A stretch of DNA of 64,000 nucleotides from NCBI RefSeq assembly GCF_037975245.1, contig NC_092578.1, positions 1,116,001 through 1,180,000 of the forward strand, written 5' to 3'. The stretch comes from Apostichopus japonicus (lineage: Eukaryota > Echinodermata > Holothuroidea > Aspidochirotida > Stichopodidae). How positions within the stretch are numbered: position 1 is the first letter of the stretch; each line of letters starts with the position of its first letter. A program made the position numbers and the translations under genes. Positions 1 to 12,412 of the stretch are shown here, one piece after another. The notes beneath the pieces are model-generated. The model was not told the DNA's origin, did no database searches, and saw only the letters and a program-made list of their open reading frames with translations.

Positions 1-3000
1 ATATAAAGGACAGATGGTTCTGTAACAAGGAATTCAATATGTTTCTTAAATGTCAAGCAAATTGATACACTATACCCTGTTATATTCATGGAAGTTAACA
101 CATGTATATGCATGTATACTGCAACCCTCAGTTTAGATCAAGGCCTTTTTTTCAGTACTTACATTTCTACTGTACAACAGCGAATCTTACGCCGTGACAA
201 AAGAGATAATTTAATTTTTTTCCGTGTGTCAACAGTATCGCACGTTTTCAGGCAAGAGAGAAATACAATTTGACAGATTTTAACCCAAAGATTTGAGATG
301 GCATGTATGGTTGAAAGAGAAGAGAACATGAAGAAAGAAAAGAAAAATATGATACAAATTGACACTTGGAGCTTTTAAATCTTACTTTGCAAAACAAGCG
401 AAACTGACAGTTTTTAGTTTTGCGATGCACGACGGAGAAACCGGACGACCGGACACAGTTGCTTTGAACAAAACCTGATCCGGGAGGGTCTTTGAAGGTT
501 ATAACCAATTACAACTTGCATGATGTTGTTTGCAGTATCCACTAAAAGAACAGATAATCTGATTATTTTGTAAAAAACTGCACCTTTTCAGGAATGCAGA
601 ATGTCTTGGTGAAACATTTTCCCGCCTATAAAATCTGTTATTGAATATAGTTTCCCCAGAGAGAATTAATTTTAAATAATTAAGAGTGTATTTCTGTGCA
701 AAACTTTACAATATAAGCACATTACAAATATCTGGTTTACAACCGTAGATCGAGATTTAATCGGAACCACCTGACGCAGCATTTGTTTGCCTGTAGTGGT
801 ATTCTGAGATACATGGCATATGTAAATATTCTAATGTCAATATGCAAATATATGAAAAAGGTCACCTTATAAGTAGTTACTGGTTTACACACAAAGTTTG
901 GATAATCAGGGTTTCAGAAAAAGTTACTTTTTATAATGGTCCATACAAGATACCGTGAGAGTTAACAATGTGAACTGACGTCACCAACCCTACATATGTA
1001 CTTGGTATCACTTTATGTTGTAAATACACAGAAACATGTAAAGGCAACTAATATTTTGATGTTATGTTTGATATATTGATGAAACTGTCAGGTGAGTTAC
1101 CAACTAAGGTTCTTTTTTTGTTGCTTTAAGTTTTCCTACTTTTACTACATCTCCCAGTTCAAGTGGCATCAGGTAACTTCACTGTTGTCATGGATTTTCA
1201 TTAATTCAGGATAGGAATGAATTATTCTATGTAACCTTCTCGTACTACCAGTGATTCCAGATAATTAATTTATAATATTCCCAAAGCTACATTCTCCTCT
1301 TCAATCTTGACGCCGTAAATAAGAAGACAAACGTCAAATGAATACATCTACGGACGGGCGGTTACTACGACAACAAACTTATACGTCAAGACGATAAAAA
1401 TGATGTTAGAGCTTCTATGAAATATCATTCAAATTATGATTCCATCTCCAGAAAACCACTGTTTCTGAAAATGGAAATGCCCTTAAAACCATATTCCTCT
1501 TCAATTCTTTGACAGATGAGCTGCAATTAGGAAAAATTTCCCATTTCCCATTTTTTCAAAAAGAGTGGTTCATTGTGCAGATGAACTTGCCAAGGATTTG
1601 AGAATCCTTCAACTTTGTAGGTGGAACAACTACAGTATATATAATTATGTAAAATACAAGAAACCAAAGTAACGGAATGTCACCTAGAGAGCTAAGAGTA
1701 CCACAGGGTCGTAGATAACAGAGTCGGGGTATCATAAAAGTGGAGATAGAGCACCAGTTGGGAAGGAGAAGGGGGGGCAGGTGGTGTCTAAAATATCTTG
1801 CTACAATTATTTTTTAACAATATTACTAATTGTTGTAAGCTAGGTGCAGTAGATGAGAGTATAGGAACCTGCAGGAGACAGGCAAAAGAGGAGCGAGGTA
1901 CAGGAAATCTAATTGTTTTTAACCTACGCTATTTTGTTGGCATAAATAGGAAAATTAATTTTGAAATAATTTCGTAAACTTTTACATTCACATTCTTAAC
2001 CAACACAATTCTCACATTCTTTGCTACCTTTCTATTTGTCATTATAAAGTCTAATTTAAAAGCCTCTTCACAGAAAAGATCACAAAACATATCCCTGTAG
2101 AATGATTTAGAGGATATTTATAAACAGATGGCAGGATTTAAACCACTCGTTTTGGTGCCAATTTGCGGTCAAGAGATGAATAAATCCTGTCTCTGGATCT
2201 TAAGGCTAAGTCCTAAAATCCTCCTCCTCTAATATTCTCAATGATACTGACAATGCTACCCTCAAAACTGCCTCTAAATTAATCAGTTCAGGAATTTTGG
2301 CGGAAGTAGTATCATCAATCTACGTTGCACTTGTTGATCCTGGTCTTCTCGTTCATTTAATGCGTACTTCAGTGTTAATGGATTACATGCTTCATGTGTG
2401 TGTGGGTAGGTCGGGAAAATTAAACTTCATCCTCATTTGATCCAAAGATTCCTCCCACTGAATAAATTGATCTACTTTTTGAGGTAATTTTATAGACTAA
2501 TTCCTTCCTGCGAGCAATAATTTGAGCTACTTTTATTGTACAAGGACAGTCAAGCTTCGTTTTCTTTGACATTTTTCCACAGACTGTTTTGAACTACTAA
2601 GGTACAGTAATATTATTTTCTGACACATATCTAGTAGGCATTTATACAGAATGGTTGTCATGGTTACTTGGTACGTAGCATTTTCCAATAAATAAATTTA
2701 AAAGATACAGTAGGGAGAATATTTTACGCATCACTTTTACAGTGTTGTCGCTCTTTGTGAGGATAGCCTGTACTTAAGGCTAAATTGTGGTATAATAATA
2801 AAAATAATAATATGTGCTATTTATAAAGCGCTTTCCAATAAAATCTCAAAGCGGTATAGGGTAAGGATCAGATTGGTTAGAGTGTTCCAAAATTTGTCTT
2901 AAACACCCCACTTTCATCGTCACAACAGACCACAGCAGAATTAGGATCCATCCAAACCCTCTCATAACATTTCTTTAATTTCTAGATTCCCAAGAAACTG

Positions 3001-3731
3001 TAACTTTTGAAACATTTTATAAGTGCTTCCATAGCATTGACCTACCCTTAGTGTAATAGATGAAACATGTGTGTTATGGTCAATGAACAACTTTTTTTTT
3101 TCTCCTATGAATACCCTAACCCTATCCCAACCCTAACAATTATCCTATCCCAACCCTCACCTATCCTATCCTACCCAACCTAACCCTACCCCAACCCTAA
3201 TCCTATCCCAACCCTATCCCAACCCTAATCATATCCTAACCCTAACATATCCTACCCTACCCAAACTAATCCTAACCCTAAGCCAACCCTAATCCTAACC
3301 CTATCACAACCCTACTGTAATCCTATCCCAACCCTCACCCATCCTACCCTACCCAACCTAACCCTATCCCAACCCTAATCCTATCCCAACCGTAACCATA
3401 CCCCTAACCCTATCCTTACCATAACCCAGTCCTAGAATCCATACTCTTTCTAACCCAGCCATCAAAGTGCAGGATGCTGCCATATTTTGTTCATATAAAT
3501 TAACTATGGACAAAGAAATCTACATAAATGATTTAAAATGAAGAAGGGATACCAACATGACTGTGATAATTACAAACAAACTGGAAACGGAGCCCAGAAC
3601 AGAAGTAAGGATGAGTACACAAAACAGACATGAATAGGTCATCATCTTTTTTCTTAACTTTTCCTTTCATACAGTACGTCAGCAACCTGTGACTTGATGA
3701 ATTAATTATCACCCAGGGAATAATTAGGTGT
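1..3731. other. Non-coding: intron or downstream part of the IA-2-like locus
   Basis: No exon could be supported here. The later IA-2 exons (rest of ectodomain, membrane segment, phosphatase domain) were looked for on the minus strand and not found. Holds the telomere-like array and one copy of the GACAGG dispersed motif near 1,873 (as GACAGGCAAAAG). Confidence 0.6.
3112..3432. repeat. Degenerate telomere-like array (CCCTAA family)
   Basis: About 320 bp of CCCTAACCCTATCCCAACCC-type sequence, an imperfect mix of CCCTAA, CCCTAT and CCCAAC hexamers. It is an interstitial, decayed telomere-like repeat in the 3' part of the IA-2-like locus. Confidence 0.85.
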
Positions 3732-4000
3732 TCAACTATTGTATAGCAGTTTTGAACGGTCTGAATTTTTGTCCCAATGAAAAGTACTATGGTCTCTGCG
3801 TACAAAGAATGCTATAACATCTTTGTACTTGTCTAGCAATTTTCCCGTTTTGGCATTTTGCGATGTGATACCGGATAAATTATTCCCTGCTACCAGGAAT
3901 GAATAATTTCGACCTAATGCTTTGGCTTTACCCCGATTCAGCTTGGCTCTGTAGAATAATTTTCCAGGTTTATTACTATATTTTGGTCTTTCTCTTCCCA
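3732..4000 (-). CDS. PTPRN: Probable IA-2/phogrin-like exon 6 (3' end uncertain)
   Basis: The acceptor at 4,001 (ATAATCTCAG|TGGGAAG) and the phase-1 junction from exon 5 give an open frame beginning VGRERPKYSNKPGK, strongly basic, then NYSFLVAGNNLSG and GKLLDKYKD. The Tyr-x-(Phe/Tyr)-(Leu/Ile)-Val start followed by Leu-Leu-(Asp/Glu) weakly resembles the start of the IA-2 mature ectodomain (YGYIVTNQ...LLERLAEH). The basic residues before it suit a proprotein-convertase cleavage zone. The donor is not clear: CAA|GTACAA near 3,826 or GGG|GTAAAG near 3,930 are options. The listed end is the in-frame stop, so the true exon is probably shorter. Confidence 0.5.
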
Positions 4001-5179
4001 CTGAGATTATAGAACACAGTAAACCTTAGAAATAATTGTGAAATTTTTAAAGAGTTAATACTTTCCAATTATGAACCAAAAAGATAGTTTCTTACAATTA
4101 TGACGAGGAATTTATTGGTACCTCACCATAAATTAAATTATAGGAGATCCCAACTACTGTACCATCTTCCACATTTTGTGATGGAGATACACTTAGTTAT
4201 AATGAACAACTCGCCATCCTTCAACGGTAGAACGAGAGTGCTAAAGTTGTGGGGAGACAGGTAAGCGAGGAGCAAAGTAAATACGATGAAGAACTCGCCA
4301 TCCTCCAACCGACCTGTAGAAACACCTCTTAAGAAGCAAACACAACCAAGCACTGACTCTCAGACTTCTCAAGTCACAAAATGGTTAAGGTACTGTACAT
4401 GAAGATCTTCATCAAAGTGCTTGATGGAATTTGGTTTCTTCTTGAAATGTAAAAAATGACAAAGATTCTAACATTTCACTGCAAATTGGCCCTGGGACTA
4501 TTTCATATTGGCTTTCTCATACTAAATATAAAACAGTTTCCAAAATATTTTTTTCTAGTCCTTGTGTAATCCAACAAAATCTGACCTCATTCAGCCTCAA
4601 TTACTTCATCAAAAATCTTTCAACTTTAAAGGCCAAATCAGTTCTTAAATTAATGGAACCTTTCCAGCCCAATGAATTCTGACAACAGATCCAACACCTC
4701 GGGCTGTATGAGGACTTAACATTGCTCATATCCCTCTCCCTCCCCCCCCCCCCCCCCCCATTTTGACTTGAGACCATTCCGGTCACAAAAATACAGCCCC
4801 TCAGCAACTCTACTGGATTCTCATTTCTCCCTTTTGGAGGGAGACTTACATTTTTGTGACCTTTCCATAATTGTACCAGTTTTAAGAAGGCTACGTTTCT
4901 CTGATTCTGAACTAAACTTATATCGCCTTGTTTCATTATTATTTAACATAACATTAGCTTGACCCTGAGTTTAGTTGACCAAGGACTTGCTTAAACTGGG
5001 TTGCCAGACGTTGGGTTCGTTATGAGCTAACTTAATACCCTTTATTGCCACAGAGACAAATTGTGCTAAATCATATTTGTCTTTCCAAGATTCTAGTTTG
5101 ATATTTTGTGTTTTACTAATTTAAAACAATGTTTATACCAAATTGCAGGCAAAATGTGGTTTTAACCAGAAGAATGCCA

Positions 5180-5212
5180 CCTGAAGAAGTCAGAGACTCC
5201 CAAGACGAAATA
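5180..5212 (+). ncRNA. Degenerate hammerhead-like motif
   Basis: CTGAAGA followed by a GTC...GAC pair and GAAA, the same layout as at 12,372 but with a weak stem II. Probably a decayed relative. Confidence 0.25.
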
Positions 5213-6975
5213 GAAATGTTATCATCTTAGTAGGTTGGGTACATGGAAAAGTACATAAGTAAAATGGACAGGTAAGAAAGGAATGAAGTAAATCATACTG
5301 TCTTGATGAACTATATAAATGGTAAACTGTAAGAAATGAAAACGTAATCTGTAACATCAAATAAAGAATAATAGTTAAAACAGTCAAGTTTCCTTAAATG
5401 CAATGTCAAAATTAAAGGTGATAAGTTTTACTCCCAAACTATGCTAGAAAATCAAATCTGGCAACCATTCACGTTCAAAGCTATAGCACTTTTTTTAGAT
5501 CCTTAAAATGGGGCCATTACAGATGAAATTTCCAAACCCAAACAGGAAGTACACTGAACTCTGCTGCTAAGATTTTGTTTTTAGGAATACCTGCATTTTA
5601 AATACGCGATAATTAGCACAATCCTGTGGTACAAGACTAAACCGTTCGCAGAATGTTATCACGGTAACTAAAAAATAAACTGTGTCGTTAAAGCAACTAA
5701 AAGATTACACTAGGCAAAAACTTCAAAGACTGCACGATAAAAACAATAAAACTATTTACCATGTTAAATCCAGGATTAAATGATCCATAAATATGAAATG
5801 AGGAGTATTTGTCAAATATTAGTCAAATAGGCTGAAATAGCTATATTACCAAACAGATAAACAAACTTGAAGTAAAAAATGAACAGAAGTTTGTGCAGAC
5901 TAATACGGACGTCTTTCTACGACAGGATTCCTTTTCGTCTAAAGTCAGCTTCTTCTAAAAAGTTTAAACTACTCATATCAACAGCAGAGAATATTTCGTA
6001 ATGTCGGATTTTATAGAAAGGTGAACACGTCAGCATTTCCTTGGGAAAAGCATTCTTACTTATAGTTGCAAGGGGTAAGATAGGGTATGTCAATCAAACA
6101 ACTAGGACATGAGCAGGATATAAACAAAGACCTAAGTGTTTATTGAAAGGAAAGGATATACCAGGGAGAATGGTCTGTTTTCATCTGTAACACCTCCCCG
6201 ATAAAAACATTATAAATAAGCGTTATCAAATATTCATTACCTATCTATCCATTCTATATCCGTGGGAAACATTTCTCCAAAAATTCTGTGTCTAGAATGG
6301 CCTTGGTTTGAAAAGTTAACTGAGATAGCATCTTGGCAATTCTTCTTTGAGCAAGGTGGGCAATTACTTCATTCTGAATATTATTTCATATAAACTGAAT
6401 AAAATGGTACATTCCTGATCACACACTGCATAAAAATGGTACATTCCAGACTAGTGTGGTTCATTTTTTAATACAGAAATGAGTTAAAGAGTTTAATAGC
6501 TATTTCCTTACCTGTCTCCAACCAGGTACTGTGTACAGACCTATACAGGTACAGTGTACAGGTACAGCTGCAATCTACCTACTTCACGAAACATTATGAC
6601 ACGGCCAGGTCAGGCCGCAGGGTAACTTAATTTATTACATCTCTTTCATATATTATCATTTAAGTTTTCGTAAGTGTGTTTAAAGATGTCAATGAGAATA
6701 TATTATTTTTAATACCATATTTATTTCTCTGGCCACCTACCTGGCCCTGGGATGGAGGGCTGGGGCCCTGATGGAGGGCTATATTATAGACAGCCAAACC
6801 CTCCCATAATCAGTCTTGCATGGGCCACTGCCGGTTCCCTCTTTGTTTCTAAATTTACAAGGTTTTGTAGGCGGGGAGGCAGCTTGGAGTGCATTTGTTG
6901 AGCAGAGACAGGTAAGAGAAGTGGAGAATATTTATGGGATTGTATGGAGCAGATTCATTATAATGGTTTAGGGGC

Positions 6976-7812
6976 CGAATCTACTGTGAGCATCGTGCAT
7001 TTCACACACAACTATTGAGTACCAGAGAGAGATATATTAAAAACTGTACTGGTTAATGGACTGAGTCTACTATGAGCTTCGTGCATTTCACACACAACTA
7101 TTGAGTACCAGAGAGAGATATATTAAAACCTGTAATGGTTAAAAGGGACTGAGTCTACTGTGAGCATCGTGCATTCACACACAACTATTGAGTACCAGAA
7201 GAGAGATATCTAAAACTGTACTGGTTAATGGACTGAGTCTACTGTGAGCATCGTGCATTTCACACACATCTATTGAGTACCAGAGAGAGATATATTAAAA
7301 ACTGTAATGGTTAATGGACTGAGTTTACTATGAGCTTCGTGCATTTCACACACAACTACCAGAGAGAGATATATTAAAACCTGTAAAGGTTAAAAGGGAC
7401 TGAGTCTACTGTGAGCATCGTGCATTCACACACAACTATTGAGTACCAGAAGAGAGATATCTAAAACTGTACTGGTTAATGGACTGAGTCTACTGTGAGC
7501 ATCGTGCATTTCACTCACATCTATTGAGTACCAGAGAGAGATATATTAAAAACTGTAATGGTTAATGGACTGAATCTACTATGAGCTTCGTGCATTTCAC
7601 ACACAACTATTGAGTACCAGAGAGAGATATATTAAAACTTGTAATGGTTAAAAGGTACTGAGTCTACTGTGAGCATCGTGCATTTCACACACATCTATTG
7701 AGTACCAGAAGAGAGATATCTACAACTGTAATGGTTAGGGGACTGAGTCTACTGTGAGCATCGTGCATTTCACACACATCTATTGAGTACCAGAAGAGAG
7801 CTCTAAACTGAC
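6976..7812. repeat. About 86-bp minisatellite, ten copies with higher-order pattern
   Basis: Ten units of roughly 80-90 bp containing GAGCATCGTGCATTTCACAC or GAGCTTCGTGCATTTCACAC, then TTGAGTACCAGAGAGAGATA-type sequence. Variants recur in the same order (units 2-3-4 resemble 5-6-7), so the array also grew by a block of about 260 bp. It lies in intron 5 of the IA-2-like gene. Confidence 0.92.
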
Positions 7813-9957
7813 AGTGCAGTACTTTCCTTCCAACTCAGGCGACAGGTAAAGAGAGTAACTAAATTCACAAACACTCTTGTTAGGATTATTAATCACATGC
7901 TTCAAACTCCTGATGTAATTTCCAACCCTCGAAAATCAGAGAGAGAGAGCCACACAGTCATCAATAAATCAATTAAAACCAGCAAACCAAACCCTGCCAT
8001 CTGCTTGATTTTCTTAAACTCAGAGCCCAAAAGTTTCTACAATTTTGCACAGCAGGAAATATCGTACTTTCAAATTAGGTTCGAGTATGGATAAAATGTC
8101 ACTGTTTTTAAACTGAAGGAGGGGATCAAACGTGATATTGAACACCAACGGTGCCTCACAGAGTAATCAGTTCGAATATTGAACTGGACTGCACTTATGG
8201 CGCAACGGTCATTTCCATGTAAATAATATTCTCACAGCGTTTTAACTGGTTAGGTAGGACTACAGATATATATGAAAGCTGGATGATACAAAAGAATATT
8301 ACCTCGAACATCCAAATTGGATATTCATGAATATTCATGGTTATCCACTGGATATTCATGAAATTATCACCTACAAGTACAATATCCAGGCCTAACATTT
8401 TATAATTTTAGCCACAATCTAGAAGAAAATGCAACTGCTTAAAAAATCTACTGGCTCAACATGAGAGCCTAACTATTGCAACATACTCTTCTATACAGAC
8501 AATCTAGCAAAATTTCACCATGTTTACTTAATAGCATACACCATATATTCAATACTGGCCATATGACTACAGCCCATCTTTTTCAACACAACAATGTATG
8601 CAAACTGCTTTTAGGATTTTTGGTTAGTATTCTAGCTTTCAATTACCAAAATTGCCTAATTTTCATCTCTAGTAGCACTAAAATCTATCCTGTGCATTGG
8701 TCATTATTATTACAACTTTGTCCATAAAAATGGCTAGAAATGATACTGAGTGTAAAGTGCCTACAGTACATTTTAGCAACTTAAAATTGATCCCCAAATT
8801 TCTTTTTATTCCTTTTTTTTTTGCATTACCTCAAACTTGCAAGTGCTGCATAACAGTGCAAAATTGATGATAGCGCACAAAAACCCTGACACTTATTCTC
8901 CCAAGAAAAAATTCTTGCCTTTAAGCAATTTCCTTTACAGAATATAAGACTGACCCTTGCTTCTTCAGATCCTTCGACAATCAGTAAGATGTACATCAAA
9001 CGTGACTAGGACTGATTTGTATAATTGCGCATAAAATCAAAGCTATGTTTGATGGTTGAGAGCTTTTCCTATGGTAAACCTAATCTCCAGCGAGATTTGT
9101 TAGCAGAGCATTGAGGTAGTTAGGCGTAGTAACCATGGATATTACAGAGGATACTGTTACCTGTAGAACGAAACTGATCTTAGGGGTTGTCACAAGTTCA
9201 AGAGTTTTGGGTTTACTTCAACTAACCAAATCTTTAATCAAGAGAATCTCATGTTAGCTATCGGTCAGAGATCCTTGACCACAATTACTGATCCTCAAAT
9301 CCACAAATGAAGAGGGTGTAAGAAACGTCAGCAACAGTGGTGTTCCGTCGAGGTTGACAGGACCGTCCGGACGCGACGTTTTCAGACATTTGTATGCAAA
9401 CCAATGTGCAGATGAATTTTAACGATAGTCAATGAACAGTGAATGAGTTCTTAAAATTGAGCAATACTAAGCTCACAGTTTTATTAATTTTACATGGTCA
9501 TATTTAGTCCATACATTAGCATATTTGTTGTCACCTGTTGAAACCCAAGAGAGTTACAGGAAGAAATGTGAACTTTTACATACAAACATTAACACGTTAT
9601 CATAAAAAATGAAATACTTTATGCAACTTGGTATTACACTAAAGTATCAAAGTTTGTTCAACCACCAATCCCTGTTATCCACACTGATTGCATGATGATA
9701 TCATTACAGCATTACTAAATTTTAATGATTGGAGCCAAAGTGGTACAAACCAGTTTTCCACATTTCTTGGGCAATATTTCTGTCAATACAAAGACTGTTT
9801 TAATTTTGTCAGTGTAGTGTATGATGATCTTTCATATTTGGTTTGTTGAGTTTGAAGTTAGATGAACGCCTAGAACTGCTTCAACATAACAGCACACAAC
9901 CACAAAGTACAATCTGGAAACATTCTTACAAATTTCAAACCTTCCTGCCTCACTTAC

Positions 9958-10260
9958 CTTCTGGATTATTGCCTTTTGCCAACTCCAGTTCCTCAACTTT
10001 CCCAAAGCCCCCTCCGAGTCCACCATTGACATTGTTTGGATCAAATTGTGGCACCAGCGAGCCATCCTGTCCGTCTCCTTCATCCACGACTGCCTCTTCA
10101 TTCACAACTGCCTCTCCATCCTGTACCGTCGCCAGAACTTCTTCCAACATCTGTATTTTTTCCTCCTCGGTGAGTTTTTGCCACTCCTCCCTGTCTGCCT
10201 CATTCAGGAACGGGACGAGTTGTTCCCCGAGAAGGGCAAGAAAAGTTACTTCACTATCAC
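9958..10260 (-). CDS. PTPRN: IA-2/phogrin-like exon 5, luminal region
   Basis: A 303-bp exon, acceptor TATTTCAAG|GT and donor GAAG|GTAAGT, phase 1 at both ends. It starts SDSEVTFLALLGEQLVPFLN and continues with a charged helix (REEWQKLTEEEKIQMLEEVL). This resembles human IA-2 ALQRLAAVLAGYGVELRQLTPEQLSTLLTLLQLL, which precedes the mature ectodomain. It then becomes acidic and Gly/Asn-rich. Frame joins exon 4 through a split serine codon. Confidence 0.82.
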
Positions 10261-11119
10261 CTTGAAATAAATACATTAAAGACAGGGGTTGTTTACAATG
10301 ACATAGAAACAGAGTTAGACAACAGCACAGAAAGTTAAAAAGATCCCTTATTAGTAGCCTATTGAGAGAAGCATACATATACATGTACACAATGTACAAT
10401 GCATACATGTATGGAGGGAAGTGCAGTCTGTGTTGTCACGTAAATAAGTGTAAAACCAGCTTGAAACCTGTTGAAAACCAAGACGGAGACAAACACCAAA
10501 CCCCATTTTCCAATTTTCAGGAGGAAAGAACCACTTGCAAATTTAGGTGACATTGCTCATCACATATGCCGATATTTCTGAACAGGTTTGAAAACTCTGA
10601 TTCTGTGTGGGAAGTGAACTTCAAACCTAACTCATGAGAAACAACAAGCTAGATGTAACACTGTCTTCCCATCCCGCAAGGTTTGCATGACCTTTGACCC
10701 TATTAAGAAGTGGTTAGGCACTCTGTCAAAAAGAGGATGCTGAAAGGGCTGCAGCATACTGCAGCTAAGCTGCATAGGATGTAATCTTTTGCTTTGAGCA
10801 GTTCACACAATAAATACAGCTGGTCTCTTGAGATATTCTCTATAGTTTGATACATGAATCAGCCTTTACTGCAGTGCATTTTTTTTTTCTTCTTTGATAT
10901 GGTACCTATTAAACCAACTTATTGCTTTTTTTCAACATTTCTCACATGAACTTATTTTCTACACATAAACGAAATAAAGCCACATTTAATCCCTTTCTGA
11001 GTGTGCTGCACAGTAGATCTATAATAATGGAATTATGTTTTGACAAGACAGGTAAGTAACTTATATCCCCTATTGATAATGTCCCTAGATTCCTGAATGA
11101 ACAAAAGACTACTACTCAC
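10261..11119. other. Intron 4 of the IA-2-like gene
   Basis: 859 bp with no further gene. Contains TGACCTTTGACC at 10,688-10,699 and a GACAGGTAAG copy near 11,048. Confidence 0.75.
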
Positions 11120-11849
11120 TTGTTGAACTCGATTCTAGAAAGCCATCTTCATCAACAGGAGCTGAAGAGGAGCTACTGCTGGCACCATCTTCTATCCATG
11201 CTGCTAAATTATTTCTGATCGTATCACCATCCTCTCGGTCAGCATCACCAGCATCCACATCACCATCCTCTCCTGGTGTCTGGATCTCACCTTCTTCGTC
11301 CTTTACCTTCCCCCAGGGTTTACCTGCCCTCACCCAAGCCCCATCAACAAAGTTTCCATCCTCTCCAAACTTCTCTGTGTAGACCTTTCGTAGATAATCT
11401 TGAATGAGATTCATCTTGTCCCCCAGTTCGTCTGTTTGTGTGTCGTCCTGGTAGCCCTCATCTCCCATTGTCAGTGGTACCCTCTGATCCCTGTATTGGT
11501 TATACCTATCCAAAAGCTTTGAATAACGTGCATAGTAATCCTGAAATCGTTGCTGTAGTGAGTTTTGGCGCGACTCCTCCAGTTCCTCCAACAACGCCAT
11601 GTATTCTTCGACAATATCCGAGACGGATGCTCTGTAGTTGTTGCTTTGGTAGCGGTCATTGGCGGCATACTTTTTGGACCTTACAGGAGGGGGTGCTCCG
11701 TTGCCCTTCCATAGTAACTGCAGAGATGCTCTGGCCAACTCTCCCTGAGATTGTACTGGGGACAGATCATTATATCCTCCGCTAAGGAAGGGATATTCTT
11801 GACTTGGATAGTCTAACTGGTAGGTAAATAGTACCTTTCTAAGAATGTC
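11120..11849 (-). CDS. PTPRN: IA-2/phogrin-like exon 4, luminal pro-domain
   Basis: A 730-bp exon. The acceptor is TTTTTTTCCAG|GAC (phase 0) and the donor CAACAA|GTGAGT (phase 1). It begins DILRKVLFTYQL, completing the RESP18-homology region. A low-complexity luminal part follows: Gln/Tyr/Arg-rich helical segments with predicted coiled-coil character (EEYMALLEELEESRQ), then a very acidic Gly/Asp/Glu tract and a run of six serines near the end. The acidic composition fits a dense-core granule pro-region. Sequence outside the first residues is poorly conserved in this family, so membership rests on splice continuity. The upstream methionine of the longer open frame lies in the intron and is not a start. 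Confidence 0.85.
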
Positions 11850-12371
11850 CTGGAAAAAAATAGATAGATAAACATAAATTATGTACAATGTCATCAATGA
11901 TATCATCAACACATTTATTTCAATGCCATACAATTGATTGGTCTAACGTTTCAATGACAATTTTCAAAAGTAACTATCAATTTAAAGAAAGACTTGTCAA
12001 AGGATATCATCCATATTTGTGTGTGTGTTTATTTATTTATGTTAATGTGTCTATCAATAATGTCCCAGTACTGTACATATTCCAGTAGGTTAAGTTTAAC
12101 AAATTTGTGAAGTTGTGGGGGTGAATAACCTCTTTTAGTAACCGTGGAAACATATCCACATATATTTTGGGTCTAGTAGACATACAGTAGAACATGAAGT
12201 ATGTATGTCTTTGTTACCTCTTACTTAGAACTGTACAAGATCGAAAATCCTTTATTAGGACACACTTTTCTATGAAGGCAGTTTAGATTTAAGTTAAAAT
12301 AAAACAAAACTGTAAGCAAACTGCTTATCCACTATTAAGAGCCTGTGTAAGAGAATGTGTAAATGCAAGTT

Positions 12372-12412
12372 GGCCTGACGTTTCGATCCTAGCAGGATCT
12401 TCTTCAGAGGCT
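12372..12412 (-). ncRNA. Hammerhead-like motif of a Penelope-like element remnant
   Basis: On the minus strand: GCCT, CTGAAGA, stem II GATCC/GGATC with a short loop, GAAA, CGTC, AGGC. GCCT and AGGC can pair as stem I, and cleavage would follow GTC. This matches the minimal hammerhead layout reported for Penelope-like elements. No coding remnant is seen nearby. Confidence 0.5.

Larger units (their letters stand above)
4001..9957. other. Intron 5 of the IA-2-like gene
   Basis: Contains the 86-bp minisatellite, a run of 18 C at 4,742-4,759, several GACAGGTAAG motif copies (4,255, 5,269, 6,907, 7,850) and a weak hammerhead-like motif. No further gene seen. Confidence 0.6.

Noticed and set aside
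385-539. Possible minus-strand exon with acceptor TTCTTTTAG and donor AAA|GTAAGA
   Set aside because: Two frames are interrupted by stops near the acceptor and the third by a stop just before the donor; no IA-2 similarity.
9843-10265. Plus-strand 140-codon Ser/Pro-rich frame
   Set aside because: Antisense shadow of IA-2-like exon 5; Ser/Pro/Thr richness is the mirror of its acidic codons.
11438-11785. Plus-strand 115-codon frame
   Set aside because: Antisense shadow of IA-2-like exon 4.
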